Positions 39,001 to 48,400 of a stretch of DNA of 64,000 bases are shown one piece after another. Within the stretch, counting starts at the first letter, position 1. Every line of letters starts with the position of its first letter. This DNA comes from Myxococcus hansupus (lineage in GTDB: Bacteria > Myxococcota > Myxococcia > Myxococcales > Myxococcaceae): contig NZ_CP012109.1 of the NCBI RefSeq assembly GCF_000280925.3, positions 5,724,501 through 5,788,500 of the forward strand, in the 5' to 3' direction. The position numbers and the translations under genes were made by a program. The notes under the pieces are model-generated. The model did not search any database, was not told where the DNA came from, and saw nothing but the letters and a program-made list of their open reading frames with translations.

Positions 39001-39642
39001 TCGGGCAGCGCGGCCATGCTGGAGACCACGGTGGGCGTGCAGCCCTTCAACAACGAGGCCTACGGCAACGTCCGCGTCGACGCGGAGCGCTACTTCCCCA
39101 TCTACGGCCGCGCCAACGTCTTCATCCGTGGCGGTCTGGGCACCACGCTGGGCGGCCGGTATGCGCGGTCCTACTTCCTGTCCTCGTTCGACACGCTGCG
39201 CGGCGTGAACTTCGGTGACATCAACTGGCTGCTCGGCCGGCACTACGTCTACTCCACGCTGGAGGTGCAGTTGCCGCTCAACGACATCATCCGGGTGGCC
39301 TTCCTCAGCGACATGGAGGCGATTGCCGGCATCGACGCGGGCGGCGTGGGCGAGGGCCGCGATGACCTGTGGAACCACCGCGTGGTCAACGCCGTGGCGG
39401 GCGTCAACCTGGCGCTGGGGCCCCTGCTGTTGCGGCTGCACTTCGCGCGGCCGCTCGACGTCGGCGCCGCGGCCGGGAGGCCGGACCCGGGCTGGGTGAC
39501 GAACTTCTCGCTGGGCATCGCGGGCCTCAACGGCTTCTTCGACCAGGCGAACACCGGCAAGAGCAATGGCGTGGCGCCCACGCCCATGTCCCCCGCCCTG
39601 ATGCCGGCGGTGGGCGGCGGCTACACGGCGCCCCGCCACTGA
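36004..39642 (+). CDS. Giant envelope protein: HExxH peptidase, TolB-type propeller and C-terminal beta-barrel
   Basis: A 1212-residue exported protein. The signal is LAAALVVLFLPGLALAQ, followed by an acidic Gly/Asp/Pro-rich linker to about 200. A gluzincin (peptidase MA-like) domain at about 205-470 has H310-E311-L-A-H314 in STHELAHQFTIQ and a likely third zinc ligand E344 in WFIEGLAEFYAKRG. About 490-780 are WD40-like TolB/tricorn blades (YSPAFSPDGRWVAFIGI, GPSGIIFTSDATSHRQFNLF). From about 825 an outer-membrane barrel resembles the D15/Omp85 surface-antigen type (FGFAGAGGGGFVGQLFAAAS). The GTG at 36004 with AGAGG 8 bases upstream is preferred to a GTG at 35995. Likely a surface-anchored protease. 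Confidence 0.82.
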   Translation: MNPRPLAAALVVLFLPGLALAQFYVVPRRPGKTPVNSYEFEWRHADILVGPGATGLAEPPDRTAHENPPETPGGANPGAPTTSPEEGNPVGLPPGPAPETTQITPRPESRTDLPGSPPVADAQDTDGGVPVVVPLLPAGEDGGTEDAGALVMMVDGGTDGGSVAAAGTDGGTPDAGNYLMASESDDGGTLLGGGQSVFSGADAGFNYTYAKSLGDKTGGVRFYFYERERMVAERAAPLIEEAYRYLVDQFKYVPTKTFPYILYSSYQEFLQTNLFAVSEGTLGLTSTGEDLKLTLPYLGDHRLFEEVSTHELAHQFTIQKVRTVAEQAKMFGDPLQAIPLWFIEGLAEFYAKRGMDPEAEMLVRDLLVNPDLFKGYAFLDFFSPGPYGYLWIYKVGQVRVSFLEEEYGTGFIQRVLEESPRLTGGSRDSPALKFEDLLERLTGDNPKRISARFENWLKRRAFKTYLASEQSSPALDLLDKAPGYTTAMTSSPNGNVLALRTIVPETGESRLYLMDPRMPDKTAKVTGDGVPGVESLHPISNRSFSLTNDKLAFVAEMTGRDVIYVQDYTHKVERRGADVLVRRNPIRTGIDREVGLSVELDVGGRTAYRIDRHGLLAAYSPAFSPDGRWVAFIGINDAGLRDIYAIDTQAGADAKPLQLTDDVFSEREVTWGPSGIIFTSDATSHRQFNLFRVRPDAPRQVERLTSEERDHTAPLALADGRIFFTAFHNSSSDLHELTKDGRIVRRTDLTTGLFEPGPGPDGSLWVLFHVSGERRPAVIRPPKMLALDVPVEPPPEPPSPLAVRPLTDATAYEPFTRQNLEFGPFFGFAGAGGGGFVGQLFAAASDRMKDHQFLLTLAVYGSFDLTDGFLLYINDKGRSTWGGGLFQSLRFRVDRTFENEGQASQAFFTSGERFFGVLGSLRYPLSTFFFVQGDLSVGGTKYFLDDFTEFELFFPERNAANMELLTPWNARNRAIRFQTEVSGTIGYDTLKYHYATGPLSGSAAMLETTVGVQPFNNEAYGNVRVDAERYFPIYGRANVFIRGGLGTTLGGRYARSYFLSSFDTLRGVNFGDINWLLGRHYVYSTLEVQLPLNDIIRVAFLSDMEAIAGIDAGGVGEGRDDLWNHRVVNAVAGVNLALGPLLLRLHFARPLDVGAAAGRPDPGWVTNFSLGIAGLNGFFDQANTGKSNGVAPTPMSPALMPAVGGGYTAPRH

Positions 39643-39651
39643 GGCGGGACG

Positions 39652-40122
39652 TCACGACTGCGCGGCGACGAGGGCGGCGTTGGCCCGGGCCATGGGCCCC
39701 CCTTCATTGGGGATGCGCTCGAAGTCGCCGCGCAGCGCCTTGATGGCGAACTTCTCCAGGTCGATTTCCCGGCGCGTCCGCACGCCGAGCGCGCGGAACA
39801 GTTCGGACAGCGGGCTGAAGCCGGACAGGCCGTGCTGGAGCATCAGCGCGCCCGCCGCCGTGCTCAGTCCGCGCCAGCGCCCGCCGTCCCGCCGACCGAG
39901 CAACAGGCCCAGCAGGCCCAGGGCCGAGGTCGTCACGGCCACGGCGCGGTGGACGTCCCACTCCCGCTCCAACCGCTCGAGGTAGCGCGACATCTCCGCG
40001 CGGTCCCCCTTCTCCGCCATGTACCGGACGCAGCGCTCCACGTGCTCGTCGATGCGCCGGTTGACGACCAGCGGCGCATGGGCGCGGACGGTGTCGGACG
40101 ACGTCTGGTTCCACGATTCCAT
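39652..40122 (-). CDS. Small membrane protein, DUF2892/YgaP-transmembrane-like
   Basis: A 156-residue protein. A hydrophilic N-terminus includes RIDEHVERCVRYMAEKGDRA. Two short hydrophobic stretches cover about 60-105 (VAVTTSALGLLGLLLGRR and LSTAAGALMLQHGLSGFSP). The C-terminus has FRALGVRTRREIDLEKFAIK then ALRGDFERIP. The LQHGLxGFSPLSxLFRxLGVRT pattern fits the DUF2892-like inner-membrane family. The gene converges with the preceding giant protein gene, the stops being 10 bases apart. Function unknown. Confidence 0.75.
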   Translation of the reverse strand: MESWNQTSSDTVRAHAPLVVNRRIDEHVERCVRYMAEKGDRAEMSRYLERLEREWDVHRAVAVTTSALGLLGLLLGRRDGGRWRGLSTAAGALMLQHGLSGFSPLSELFRALGVRTRREIDLEKFAIKALRGDFERIPNEGGPMARANAALVAAQS

Positions 40123-40411
40123 TTGGGGCCCTCTCTCCCTGACGCGGCGCGTGCGGTTCTCTTGAAGCTAGGACCGCCGCCGCGCCCCGTGCACAGGCCA
40201 CGCGGGGAAAGAGGGCCCGCTCCGCCCGGCCGCCTGCCCCGCCAGGGGCCCCTTCACGTCCCATTCCCTCCAGGGATGGGCGAGCAGCCAGGTTGGGCAA
40301 TCCGTTTCCCTTGCACGCGACCGCGGCGCCCTTCCAGCCGCCGGGAGCGTCCGGTCCCCACCATTCCGCGGCCCCCGAAGCAGGCACAGGCGTTGCTCTG
40401 GGCCTGGGTCG

Positions 40412-42214
40412 ATGACTCCTTCCCGACTGCTGCTGTGTCTACCGCTGCTGAGCCTGTGGGCATGTGATGGAACCCAGGTGGATCGGCCTCCTTCAATCCA
40501 GGACCCGCCTGGCGTGGAGGAGCCGCAGGTGCCTCCCGGCAACGGGCAGCAGCCTCCCGAGGAGCCTCCTCCCGTCGAGCCGCCACCGGTCGACCCGCCG
40601 CCGGTCGACCCGCCTCCCGAGCCTCCACCGCCCGTGCCCGAGGCGGAGCGGCCCTTCCAGATGCCCGCCGTGGCGACCTCGGTGCCGCAGTACGAGCTCC
40701 TCATCCCCGAAGAGGCGATGCGCCTGTTCGAGGCGGACGTATGGACGCCCGAGCAGGACGGCCTCTTCAAGGCGAATGGGACGACGTACCGCGTGCAGGT
40801 CCGCCTGCGGGGAGCCTCCGCGCGCACCTTCCCGAAGAAGAGCTGGAACGTGAAGTTCGAGGACGGCGTGCGCTTCGAGGGCCGCACCTCCCTCAACCTC
40901 GTGGCCGAGTACGCGGACGCGACGCTGCTGGCGGAGAAGATTGCCTTCGACCTGCTGGAGGCGATGCGAGTGCCCGCGTCGAAGGGCACGCTGGTGCGGC
41001 TGAACGTCAACGGCCACTACCAGGGCGTGTTCCTGGAAATCGAGCAGGTGAACAAGGCCTTCCTGCGGGCGCACAACTTCCCGGACACCGACGGAACCAT
41101 CTATCGCTGCGGCTGGAAGGACTGCGAATTCAAGATGGTGAAGGTGCCCTACCAGGGGGACTGGGCCAAGAAGACCAACGAGTCCCAGCCGGACGACAAG
41201 CTCTGGGAGATGGTGGGCGCCATCAACCACACGCCCGAGCCCCAGTTCGTCAGTGAGATGGAGAAGCGCTTCCACCTGGAGCACTACCTGCGCGCCATGG
41301 TGATGGACGCGCTGATGTCCAACAACTACGTGGAGGATTCAGAGAGCTACTTCATCTACGACCGCGCGGTGGCCAAGTGGTCCTACGTCCCGTGGGACCT
41401 CAACAACGTGGACTCGCGCTGGTGGTACCCCATCAGCGTGGAGGACATGAGCCAGAGCACCAGCAACATGCGCCACCCGCTGTTCTCCTTCACCCTCCAG
41501 GATGCCTGGGTGGAGAAGATGTACGAGCAGCGCAAGCTGGAGACGGCGTCGTACCCGGGCTACCTGCCGGTGTTCTCCAACCTGGCCACGCGCGTGGTGA
41601 TGAACCCGGTGCTGCGTGAGCGACTGGGCGCCCGGCTGGACAAGGCGATGGAGGAGCTCTTCGTGAGCGAGGTCATGGACGCGCACATCGACAAGCTGCA
41701 CGCGCTCATCGACCCGCACATGAAGGACGACCCCTTCATGGACTACGGCCGCTTCACCGCGGGCCGCGCCTACCTGAAGCGGTACGTGCGCGAGCGCCGC
41801 GCCTTCATCCTCCGGGAGCTGGAGCGCCACGCGCAGCAGCGGCCCACGCTGGTGTTCGAGGCCGTCCACCCGCGCGAGGGCTGGGTGGAGGTGGGCAACC
41901 GCACCGCCGCGCCCGTGTCCCTGGCGGGCATGGTGCTGACCACGCAACTGCGCATCAGCCTGGCGCCGTCGCCCAGCCACCCACCCACGGAGGTCCGCTC
42001 GCCCATTGGCGCCGTGCTGCCAGCGCTGACGGTGGCCCCGGGCCAGCGCGTGCGCATCCACACCGCGCCGCTCGGCATCCTGATGCCCGCCAACGGCGAG
42101 ATTGGCCTGTTCGACGGGCGCTCCGTGGTGGGCGTGAAGGACCTGCTCTTCTACGGCGACCTGGGCGCGGGCAAGCGCTACGAGCGCGGCGCGGAAGGCT
42201 GGGAGGTGCGCTGA
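40412..42214 (+). CDS. CotH-kinase-domain lipoprotein
   Basis: A 600-residue lipoprotein. The signal MTPSRLLLCLPLLSLWACDG has Cys18 as the likely lipidation site. A Pro-rich linker is followed by a CotH domain at about 85-440: YRVQVRLRGASARTFPKKSW, NLVAEYADATLLAEKIAFDL, GVFLEIEQVNKAFLRAHNF and YVPWDLNNVDSRWW, the last corresponding to the metal-binding W-D-x-N/D motif. CotH proteins are atypical secreted protein kinases. The C-terminal 120 residues form a lamin-tail-like beta domain (GWVEVGNRTAAPVSLAGMVL). It could phosphorylate surface or extracellular proteins. It is monocistronic and followed by hairpins. Confidence 0.88.
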   Translation: MTPSRLLLCLPLLSLWACDGTQVDRPPSIQDPPGVEEPQVPPGNGQQPPEEPPPVEPPPVDPPPVDPPPEPPPPVPEAERPFQMPAVATSVPQYELLIPEEAMRLFEADVWTPEQDGLFKANGTTYRVQVRLRGASARTFPKKSWNVKFEDGVRFEGRTSLNLVAEYADATLLAEKIAFDLLEAMRVPASKGTLVRLNVNGHYQGVFLEIEQVNKAFLRAHNFPDTDGTIYRCGWKDCEFKMVKVPYQGDWAKKTNESQPDDKLWEMVGAINHTPEPQFVSEMEKRFHLEHYLRAMVMDALMSNNYVEDSESYFIYDRAVAKWSYVPWDLNNVDSRWWYPISVEDMSQSTSNMRHPLFSFTLQDAWVEKMYEQRKLETASYPGYLPVFSNLATRVVMNPVLRERLGARLDKAMEELFVSEVMDAHIDKLHALIDPHMKDDPFMDYGRFTAGRAYLKRYVRERRAFILRELERHAQQRPTLVFEAVHPREGWVEVGNRTAAPVSLAGMVLTTQLRISLAPSPSHPPTEVRSPIGAVLPALTVAPGQRVRIHTAPLGILMPANGEIGLFDGRSVVGVKDLLFYGDLGAGKRYERGAEGWEVR

Positions 42215-42236
42215 GCGAGGCACGTCGCGAACAGTG

Positions 42237-42256
42237 AGGGGGCCGTGCGGCCCCTT
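42237..42256 (+). terminator. Hairpin after the CotH gene
   Basis: GGGGCC-GTGC-GGCCCC followed by TTCG, 23 bases past the stop codon. The T-tract is weak. Confidence 0.5.
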
Positions 42257-42331
42257 CGTCCGGAACCCACGGGCGGGCTCCGCACGGGACGCAGCGCCCT
42301 GTCACGGTGAACCGAAGCGCGACGAAACGGG

Positions 42332-42362
42332 ACGCGGCGCTCCTGGAAACGGGGCGCCGCGT
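42332..42362. terminator. Hairpin between the CotH and pbpC genes
   Basis: A CGCGGCGC/GCGCCGCG stem directly before the pbpC stop. It is followed by TTTCACG on the plus strand and by a pyrimidine-rich stretch on the minus strand. It probably ends both convergent transcripts. Confidence 0.55.
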
Positions 42363-42368
42363 TTCACG

Positions 42369-44744
42369 TTACTGCCGCAAGCGCACCACCAGCGTCCGCT
42401 TCGCCGTCAGGCCCCGGTCGTCCGTCACGAGAATCTCGTGCGAGCCCACCGACGGCGTCCACCACAGGCGCTCATCCGCGCGCGCCGTCCCCAGCAGCGC
42501 GCCGTTCACGAACCACGTCAGCTCCCGCTCGTGCGAGGCCTCCGCCTCCAGCGGCACCTCCTGCTGTGAAGCGGGCACGCCGGGAATCAGGATGGCCACC
42601 TGCCCCGGCGCCGGGGACACGATGGCGGGCGCGGACCGGGCGCCTCCAGGCTCGCAGCCGGGCGCCGCTGGCGGGGGTTCGGGCAGGCGCCGGTGCTGGT
42701 CCTCCAACCAGCGGCGGATGGTCGCGGGCCAGGACACGTACACCCGCGTCTCCGTCTTCCGCCCTTCCCTGCACATGGGTCCCACCGACAGCCCCGTGAC
42801 CACGTCCACCTCCACGTGCTGGTGGTAGGGGCAACGCGCCGTGGGCACCGCCGAGCGCCGCGCGTACACGTGCTTGCGCTGGACGCACGCATCCGTCGGC
42901 AGGTGCCCTGAATAGGCGCACACCTCCACGTACGCGAGGTCCTCCGGCGGATGCAGGGTCTCGTCCTCCTGCTGGGCCAGGCCCCGCGGACCCACGCCCT
43001 CCAGGATGTCGAACAGCACGGGCCCCGCGGCGTCCGCGCCCACCAGGTGCACGCTGGGCGTGTGGTCGAAGTTCCCCAGCCAGACGACCGCCGTGTGACG
43101 GGGACCGGAGCCCGCGGCCCACGCATCCCGGTGGCCAAAGCTCGTCCCCGTCTTCCAGTGCACGCGCGCCGGCATGCCCGTCAGCCGCCGCCGCTCCGGG
43201 AAGTCCGGGCGGTCGCGCAGGGCCAGGGCCCGGCGCGTCAGCCACGCGGCGCCCGGGGACAGCACCTGGGCGGGTTGCCCCGGAGGAGGCTCGCCCATGA
43301 GGAGGCGCAGCGCGGGCGCATGCCCGTCCCCCGCCAGCGCCACGTACACACCGGCCAGCTCCAGCGGCGTCATCTCGATGCCGCCCACCGCCGCGGAGAG
43401 ACCGTAGAAGCCCGGGTCCTGCACCAGACTGGTGACGCCCGACGCGCGCAGGGTGCCCAGGAAGCGCTCCACGCCCACGCGCTCCAACAGCCGCACGAAG
43501 GGCATGTTGAGGGATTGCGACAGCGCGTACTCCAGCCGCACCAGGCCCTGGAAGCGGCCGTCGAAGTTGCGCGGCGCGTAGCCGCCATAGGCCGTGGGCA
43601 CGTCCGCCACCAACTGCTCCGGCACCACCATCCCCAGGTCGATGCCCATCGCGTACAGCAACGGCTTGAGCGCCGAACCCGGCGAGCGCGGCGTGGCGAA
43701 GCCGGCAATCTGTCCGCCGTGCTTCGCGTCGAAGAAGTCGAAGTTGCCCACCAGCGCGAGCACCTCCGCCTGCTGACGGTCCACCACCACCGCCGTGCCG
43801 TTGTGGATGCCCCGCTGCGCCAGCCCCACGGCCGCGTCGCGCATCAACCGCTCCACCATCCGCTGGGTGCCCACGTCCAGCGTGGTGTGCAGCCGGGCCT
43901 GCTTCGGATGCTGGGCGCGCAGCCACACCGCCACGTGCGGCGCCTCGCGGGGAAACGGCGTCAGCTCCAGGGGCACGGGCGTCGCGTGGACCTCGCTGAG
44001 CACCGTTTCAGGGGACACGCGGGCCTCGCCCTGCCCCCGGGGAAGCGCCTCGGCGTCCAGCAGCCGGCGCGCCACGCCGTCCCGCGCCGACCTCAGCCGC
44101 GCCGTGTTCTGTTCCGACGGGAAGCGCCGGTTCGGATTCTGCGGCACCGCCAGCAACGTGGAAATCTCCGCCGGGCTCAGGTGCGCCGCGGTGTGGCCGA
44201 AGTACGCCAGCGAGGCCGCCTCCACGCCTTCCACGTTGCGCCCGTAGGGGACGAACTGGAGGTACGCCGCCAGCACCTCGCGCTTGGTCAGCCGCACCTC
44301 GAGCTGCACCGCCCGGAAGGACTCGATGACCTTCGACGTGAAGGTGCGGGGCCGGGGCTCCAGCACCCGCACCAACTGCATCGTCAGGGTGGAGGCACCC
44401 GACACGCGCCGCCCCGTCACCCCGTTGCGCACCGCGGCCCGCAGCACCGCCAGCGGATCCACGCCGGGGTGGTGGAAGAAGCGCTTGTCCTCCAGCGCCA
44501 GCAGGGCCTGGATGTAGTCCGGGTCCACGCGCTCCAAGCGCGTGGGGATGCGCCAGCGCTCGTCCGGGGCGAGGAAGACGTGCGCGGGCGTGCCGTCCCG
44601 GTACTCCATCACCACCGAGGCGGGCGCGGACAGGCGCGTGGGCAACGGCACGCGCCAGGCGGCCACCCACACCACGGCCAGGAGAACGACTCCCGCGAGG
44701 ATGACGCGCGACAGCGTCCGTTTGAATCGACGGGCACGGCTCAT
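42369..44744 (-). CDS. pbpC: Penicillin-binding protein 1C (glycosyltransferase/transpeptidase)
   Basis: A 791-residue bifunctional peptidoglycan synthase. The N-terminal signal anchor is VILAGVVLLAVVWVAAWRV. The GT51 glycosyltransferase has ALLALEDKRFFHHPGVDPLA and GASTLTMQLVRVLEP. The transpeptidase has SPGSALKPLLYAMG (SxxK) and VHWKTGTSFGHRDAW (KTG). A C-terminal PbpC-specific beta domain (about 695-790) ends LVTDDRGLTAKRTLVVRL. All catalytic motifs are intact. PbpC is classically linked to the alpha-2-macroglobulin gene; here that partner is about 0.7 kb away, with a phospholipase-D-like gene in between. Confidence 0.95.
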   Translation of the reverse strand: MSRARRFKRTLSRVILAGVVLLAVVWVAAWRVPLPTRLSAPASVVMEYRDGTPAHVFLAPDERWRIPTRLERVDPDYIQALLALEDKRFFHHPGVDPLAVLRAAVRNGVTGRRVSGASTLTMQLVRVLEPRPRTFTSKVIESFRAVQLEVRLTKREVLAAYLQFVPYGRNVEGVEAASLAYFGHTAAHLSPAEISTLLAVPQNPNRRFPSEQNTARLRSARDGVARRLLDAEALPRGQGEARVSPETVLSEVHATPVPLELTPFPREAPHVAVWLRAQHPKQARLHTTLDVGTQRMVERLMRDAAVGLAQRGIHNGTAVVVDRQQAEVLALVGNFDFFDAKHGGQIAGFATPRSPGSALKPLLYAMGIDLGMVVPEQLVADVPTAYGGYAPRNFDGRFQGLVRLEYALSQSLNMPFVRLLERVGVERFLGTLRASGVTSLVQDPGFYGLSAAVGGIEMTPLELAGVYVALAGDGHAPALRLLMGEPPPGQPAQVLSPGAAWLTRRALALRDRPDFPERRRLTGMPARVHWKTGTSFGHRDAWAAGSGPRHTAVVWLGNFDHTPSVHLVGADAAGPVLFDILEGVGPRGLAQQEDETLHPPEDLAYVEVCAYSGHLPTDACVQRKHVYARRSAVPTARCPYHQHVEVDVVTGLSVGPMCREGRKTETRVYVSWPATIRRWLEDQHRRLPEPPPAAPGCEPGGARSAPAIVSPAPGQVAILIPGVPASQQEVPLEAEASHERELTWFVNGALLGTARADERLWWTPSVGSHEILVTDDRGLTAKRTLVVRLRQ

Positions 44745-44777
44745 GAGACGGTGAATCCCTGGCGTATGTTACGCGTG

Positions 44778-45461
44778 ATGAATGCGATTGAAATCGACGC
44801 CATCCTGACGGCCATCCTCGACGACCGGCGGCTCACACCCACCGAGCGGCAGGCCTTGCAGGCCGTGCTGGCGGAGCGGCGGGCGGGCGAAGCGCTGCTC
44901 ACCCTCTTCCGCTCCCGCGCCTTCGCCCTGGCGCGCGCGTCGATGAAGGACGCCCGCTCCCGGGAGGTCATCTCCTGGCTGGAGGAGACGGTGCAGGCGC
45001 TGCACGCCCCCGAGCCCGTGGAGACCTCGCGGATGGAGGCGCACTTCTCTCCGGGCGATGGCCCGCTCAACGCCATCGTCCACCAAATCCAGACGGCGCG
45101 CGGCGCCATCGACGTCTGCGTCTTCACGGTGACGGACGACCGCATCACCCGCGCGCTGCTGGACGCGCACCGGCGCGGCGTGCGGATGCGAATCGTGAGT
45201 GACGATGGAAAGGCCATGGACCCGGGCTCCGACGTGGAGCGGCTGAGCGACGCGGGAATCCCCGTCCGGCTGGACAGGACGTCCGCCCACATGCACCACA
45301 AGTTCGCCGTGTTCGACCGGCTGCGGCTGGTGACGGGCAGCTACAACTGGACGCGCTCGGCCGCCACGCACAACCACGAGAACATCCTGGTGTCCGACGA
45401 CGCGCGGCTGGTGCAGCCCTTCAGCCGCGCGTTCGACGCGCTGTGGGAGACGCTCGCTTAA
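44778..45461 (+). CDS. Phospholipase-D-like protein with one HKD motif
   Basis: A 227-residue protein. The N-terminal 85 residues are helical (IDAILTAILDDRRLTPTERQ, ALQAVLAERRAGEALLTLF). The PLD domain covers about 95-220: HQIQTARGAIDVCVFTVTDD, RGVRMRIVSDDGKAMD, then HMHHKFAVFDRLRLVTGSYN-WT, with a single HxK(x)4D motif. This is the Nuc/mitoPLD type, which dimerises to form the active site and acts on nucleic acids or cardiolipin. No signal peptide is seen. An ATG four codons earlier (44766) is possible; neither has a good ribosome-binding site. It is divergent from pbpC and convergent with the macroglobulin gene. Confidence 0.82.
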   Translation: MNAIEIDAILTAILDDRRLTPTERQALQAVLAERRAGEALLTLFRSRAFALARASMKDARSREVISWLEETVQALHAPEPVETSRMEAHFSPGDGPLNAIVHQIQTARGAIDVCVFTVTDDRITRALLDAHRRGVRMRIVSDDGKAMDPGSDVERLSDAGIPVRLDRTSAHMHHKFAVFDRLRLVTGSYNWTRSAATHNHENILVSDDARLVQPFSRAFDALWETLA

Positions 45462-45484
45462 GGAGCGTCTCCCCTCAGCCCGCG

Positions 45485-48400
45485 CTACAGCAGGTTGTCC
45501 TTCCACGGCCCGGACACTTGGACCGACTGGCCTGCCTCCCGCGCCCACAGCCGCGGGTCATACATGGCCTCCGCCTCCGCCGACGGCAGGGTGAAGGCAC
45601 CCGCCGTCACCGCGCGCACCGCGTAGATGACCTTCTTCGTCTCGCGAGGCCCCAGGCTGCCGAAGACCTCCATGCGGTCATCCCGGATGTTCACGTAGTC
45701 GGCGGACCACAGCGACTCCGGCGCCGCCCAGTCCACCGAGCCGCCCCGGCCCAGCCGCGCGTTCTCGATTTCCCAGCCCGCCGGCAGCCGGTCCACCAGC
45801 GCGATGTTCTGCACGCGTTCGGCCGTGGTGTTCTGAATCGCCAGCTCCACGTAGACCAGGTCCGCCAGCGCCACCGGGGCCGGGCCCACGGCCAGCGCCG
45901 TGCCGTCCGCCTTGCGCCAGGTGCGCGAGAGCGCCAGGCCCTCGCCGCCCACGCGCGGCTTGCCGTCCGAGCGCACGCCCTCGCTGCTGAGGATGAGGTA
46001 CAGCTTCCCTTCGTCCTTGGACTTCACCTCCAACTGGAGCCCCTGCCGCTCGCTGGCCCGGGCCAGGGCCCAGGTCCGGTCGGAGGTCCGCGTCCCCTTG
46101 TCCTGCACCGGCGTCACCGCCTTGCCGTCCGCCATCAGCACCGGCGCGGCGAAGGTGGTGGCCGCGCCCTGGATGCGCTTGCCCAGGCCGGTGATGCCCC
46201 ACACCAGCTCCTGCGTGGTGTACCAGTCGCTGCGGTGCGCCTGGAGCGACTCGGCCACCATGCGCGCCAGCGGCTCGCCCGCGGCGTCCTTGCCGAACAG
46301 GTCCTCGAAGGTGCTCAGCATGAAGCCCCGGCGGCGGCGGTCCGAATAGAAGGACCAGTCATTGCGCCGCACGTCGGTGACGGGGGACAGGTCCGGGTTG
46401 CGCAGCTCCTTCTCGTAGCGGCGGTCACCCGACAGCCACAGCGCGGCCTTGAGCATGTAGTCCTGCTCCAGCTTCTCGCCGGACAGCGGCGCCTTCTTCG
46501 CGGACTCCGCCAACGCGTCCACCATCTTCTGGATGCGCGCCTTGCGGCCCTTGCCCGCCACCGACAGGACGTAGTGCATGTAGGCCTCGGCGTTCTCCGT
46601 CTGGCTGTCGCGCTTCTCCATCCGGTTCACCTCGTTGGACATCCACGTCAGCGCGTCGTTCAGCCGGTCCTGCGGCACGGGGTACTTCAGCTTCTGCGCG
46701 TCCAGCAGCATGTGCGTGGCGTAGGCCGAGCCCCAGTCCACCGGCTCGGTGGCGCCGGGCCAGTAGCCGAAGCCGCCGGACGACGTCTGCATGGACAACA
46801 CGCGGTTGATGCCCGCCAGCACCATGTCGCTGACGGAGGCGCCCTTCGTCAGCGTGGGGTCCACGTCATTCACCAGCTCGGACACGTACAGCAGCGGCCG
46901 GGTGGAGGACGTGGTCTGCTCCACGCAGCCGTAGGGGTAGCGCACCAGGTACGAGAGGTGCTGGAGCGAGCGCGCGTACGGGTTGGCCGTCACCCACAGC
47001 GTGGAGCGCTCCGTTGTCGGCACCCAGCCCTTGAGGTACTGCGACACGTCCGTCGTCCCCTCCGCGAGCTCGATTTGCTGCACCCGCCGCTCCCGCGGGC
47101 CCGCGGGTGACAGCGGCACGTCCAGCGACTCGTGCGAGGTGTAGCCGCCGCCCTCCACCGTCACCTTCAACCGCGCCGCGCCCACCGCCTGCACCGCGCG
47201 GGCCTGGAAGACGAAGGTGTGGGACTTCGTGTCCTCCACCCGCGCCTGGCCCTCGCTCTTGCCCAGGAGTTGGAGCGGCGAGGTGGCCACCGCGGGCATC
47301 ACCAGCCCCGGCACCGGCAGGGACTCGGCGGTGAGCGTCACCTTCACGTCCTGCGCCTTGCCGGACAGGTTGGTGACGAAGACGGGCACCTGGATTTCGT
47401 CGTTCTGCGTGAGGAAGCGCGGCAGCGTCGTCTGGAGGACCAGCGGGTCTCTCACCACCACCTGCGCGCTGGCGCGGCCAATGCGCTGCGGGCCGGCCGT
47501 CACCGCCATCACCCGCACCGCGCCGCGGTACTGCGGCAGCTTGAAGGGCACGCGCAGCTTGCCGTTCGCGGGCACCGGCAGCAGGCCGCTCCACAGCGCC
47601 ACCGGCTTGACGGGCTGCACCCGCCCGGCGGCGCTGCCCTCGCCGTCACCACCCGTGGAGCGTGACGCGCCACCCGGGGGCACCAGCAGCGTCCAGCCCA
47701 GCGTCTCGTAGGTCTCCACGCCCAGCTCCCGCTTGACGAAGAGCTGCTTCTGCGGGTCGGGGCTCTGGAAGCGCGTGAGGGAGAGGATGCCCTCGTCCAC
47801 CACCGCCACCGTGGCGAAGGTGGGGCCCTCCTGAGCGCCCAGCTCCAGCTCCACCGTGAGGGTGTCGTTGGAGCGCACCTCCTTGGGGACGTTCATCGTC
47901 ACCGACTGCGTGTACTCCACCGGCTCCAGCGTCACGCTGCCCACGCCGAAGGCGCGGTCCGGCATGAAGGCCTCGGCGGACTCCAGGTGCGGGTCCTTCA
48001 CCAGGAACGTGCTGATGTAGACGTTGGGCGCGAAGGCGGACGGCGTGAAGGTCCACGTCGCCTCGCCGGGCTCCACCGCCACCCAGTGGGACGCGAGCAC
48101 GCGGTCCGTCTCCGCCGTGAAGAGCATGCGGCCCTTGTAGGGCGCCTTCACCTTCACGGTGATGGCCTGCCCCACGCGGCCCTTCGCCGGCAGCAGCAGG
48201 TTCAGCGCCGTGGGCTTGAGCGGGCGCGGCGTCTGGTCCACGCGCGAGCCCTCGCCCCACCAGTAGTAGCGGCCCTCCCCCTCCAGCTCCAGGTCCGTCT
48301 GCGCGCCGCCGGAGCGCACGCGCACGATGTAGCCCGCGGCGTCCGCGCCCGGCGTCACGTCCAGCGAGAAGCGGCCGTCCTTCACCGCCACCGAGGAGCG

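Noticed and set aside
37288..39639. A minus-strand open frame of 783 codons opposite the giant envelope protein
   Set aside because: The sense frame has signal peptide, HExxH, propeller and barrel; the antisense frame has only GC-driven composition.
42951..44777. A very long plus-strand open frame leading into the phospholipase-D-like gene
   Set aside because: It runs antisense through pbpC and is His/Arg/Gln-rich without domains, an effect of high GC. Only the part from about 44778 is real.
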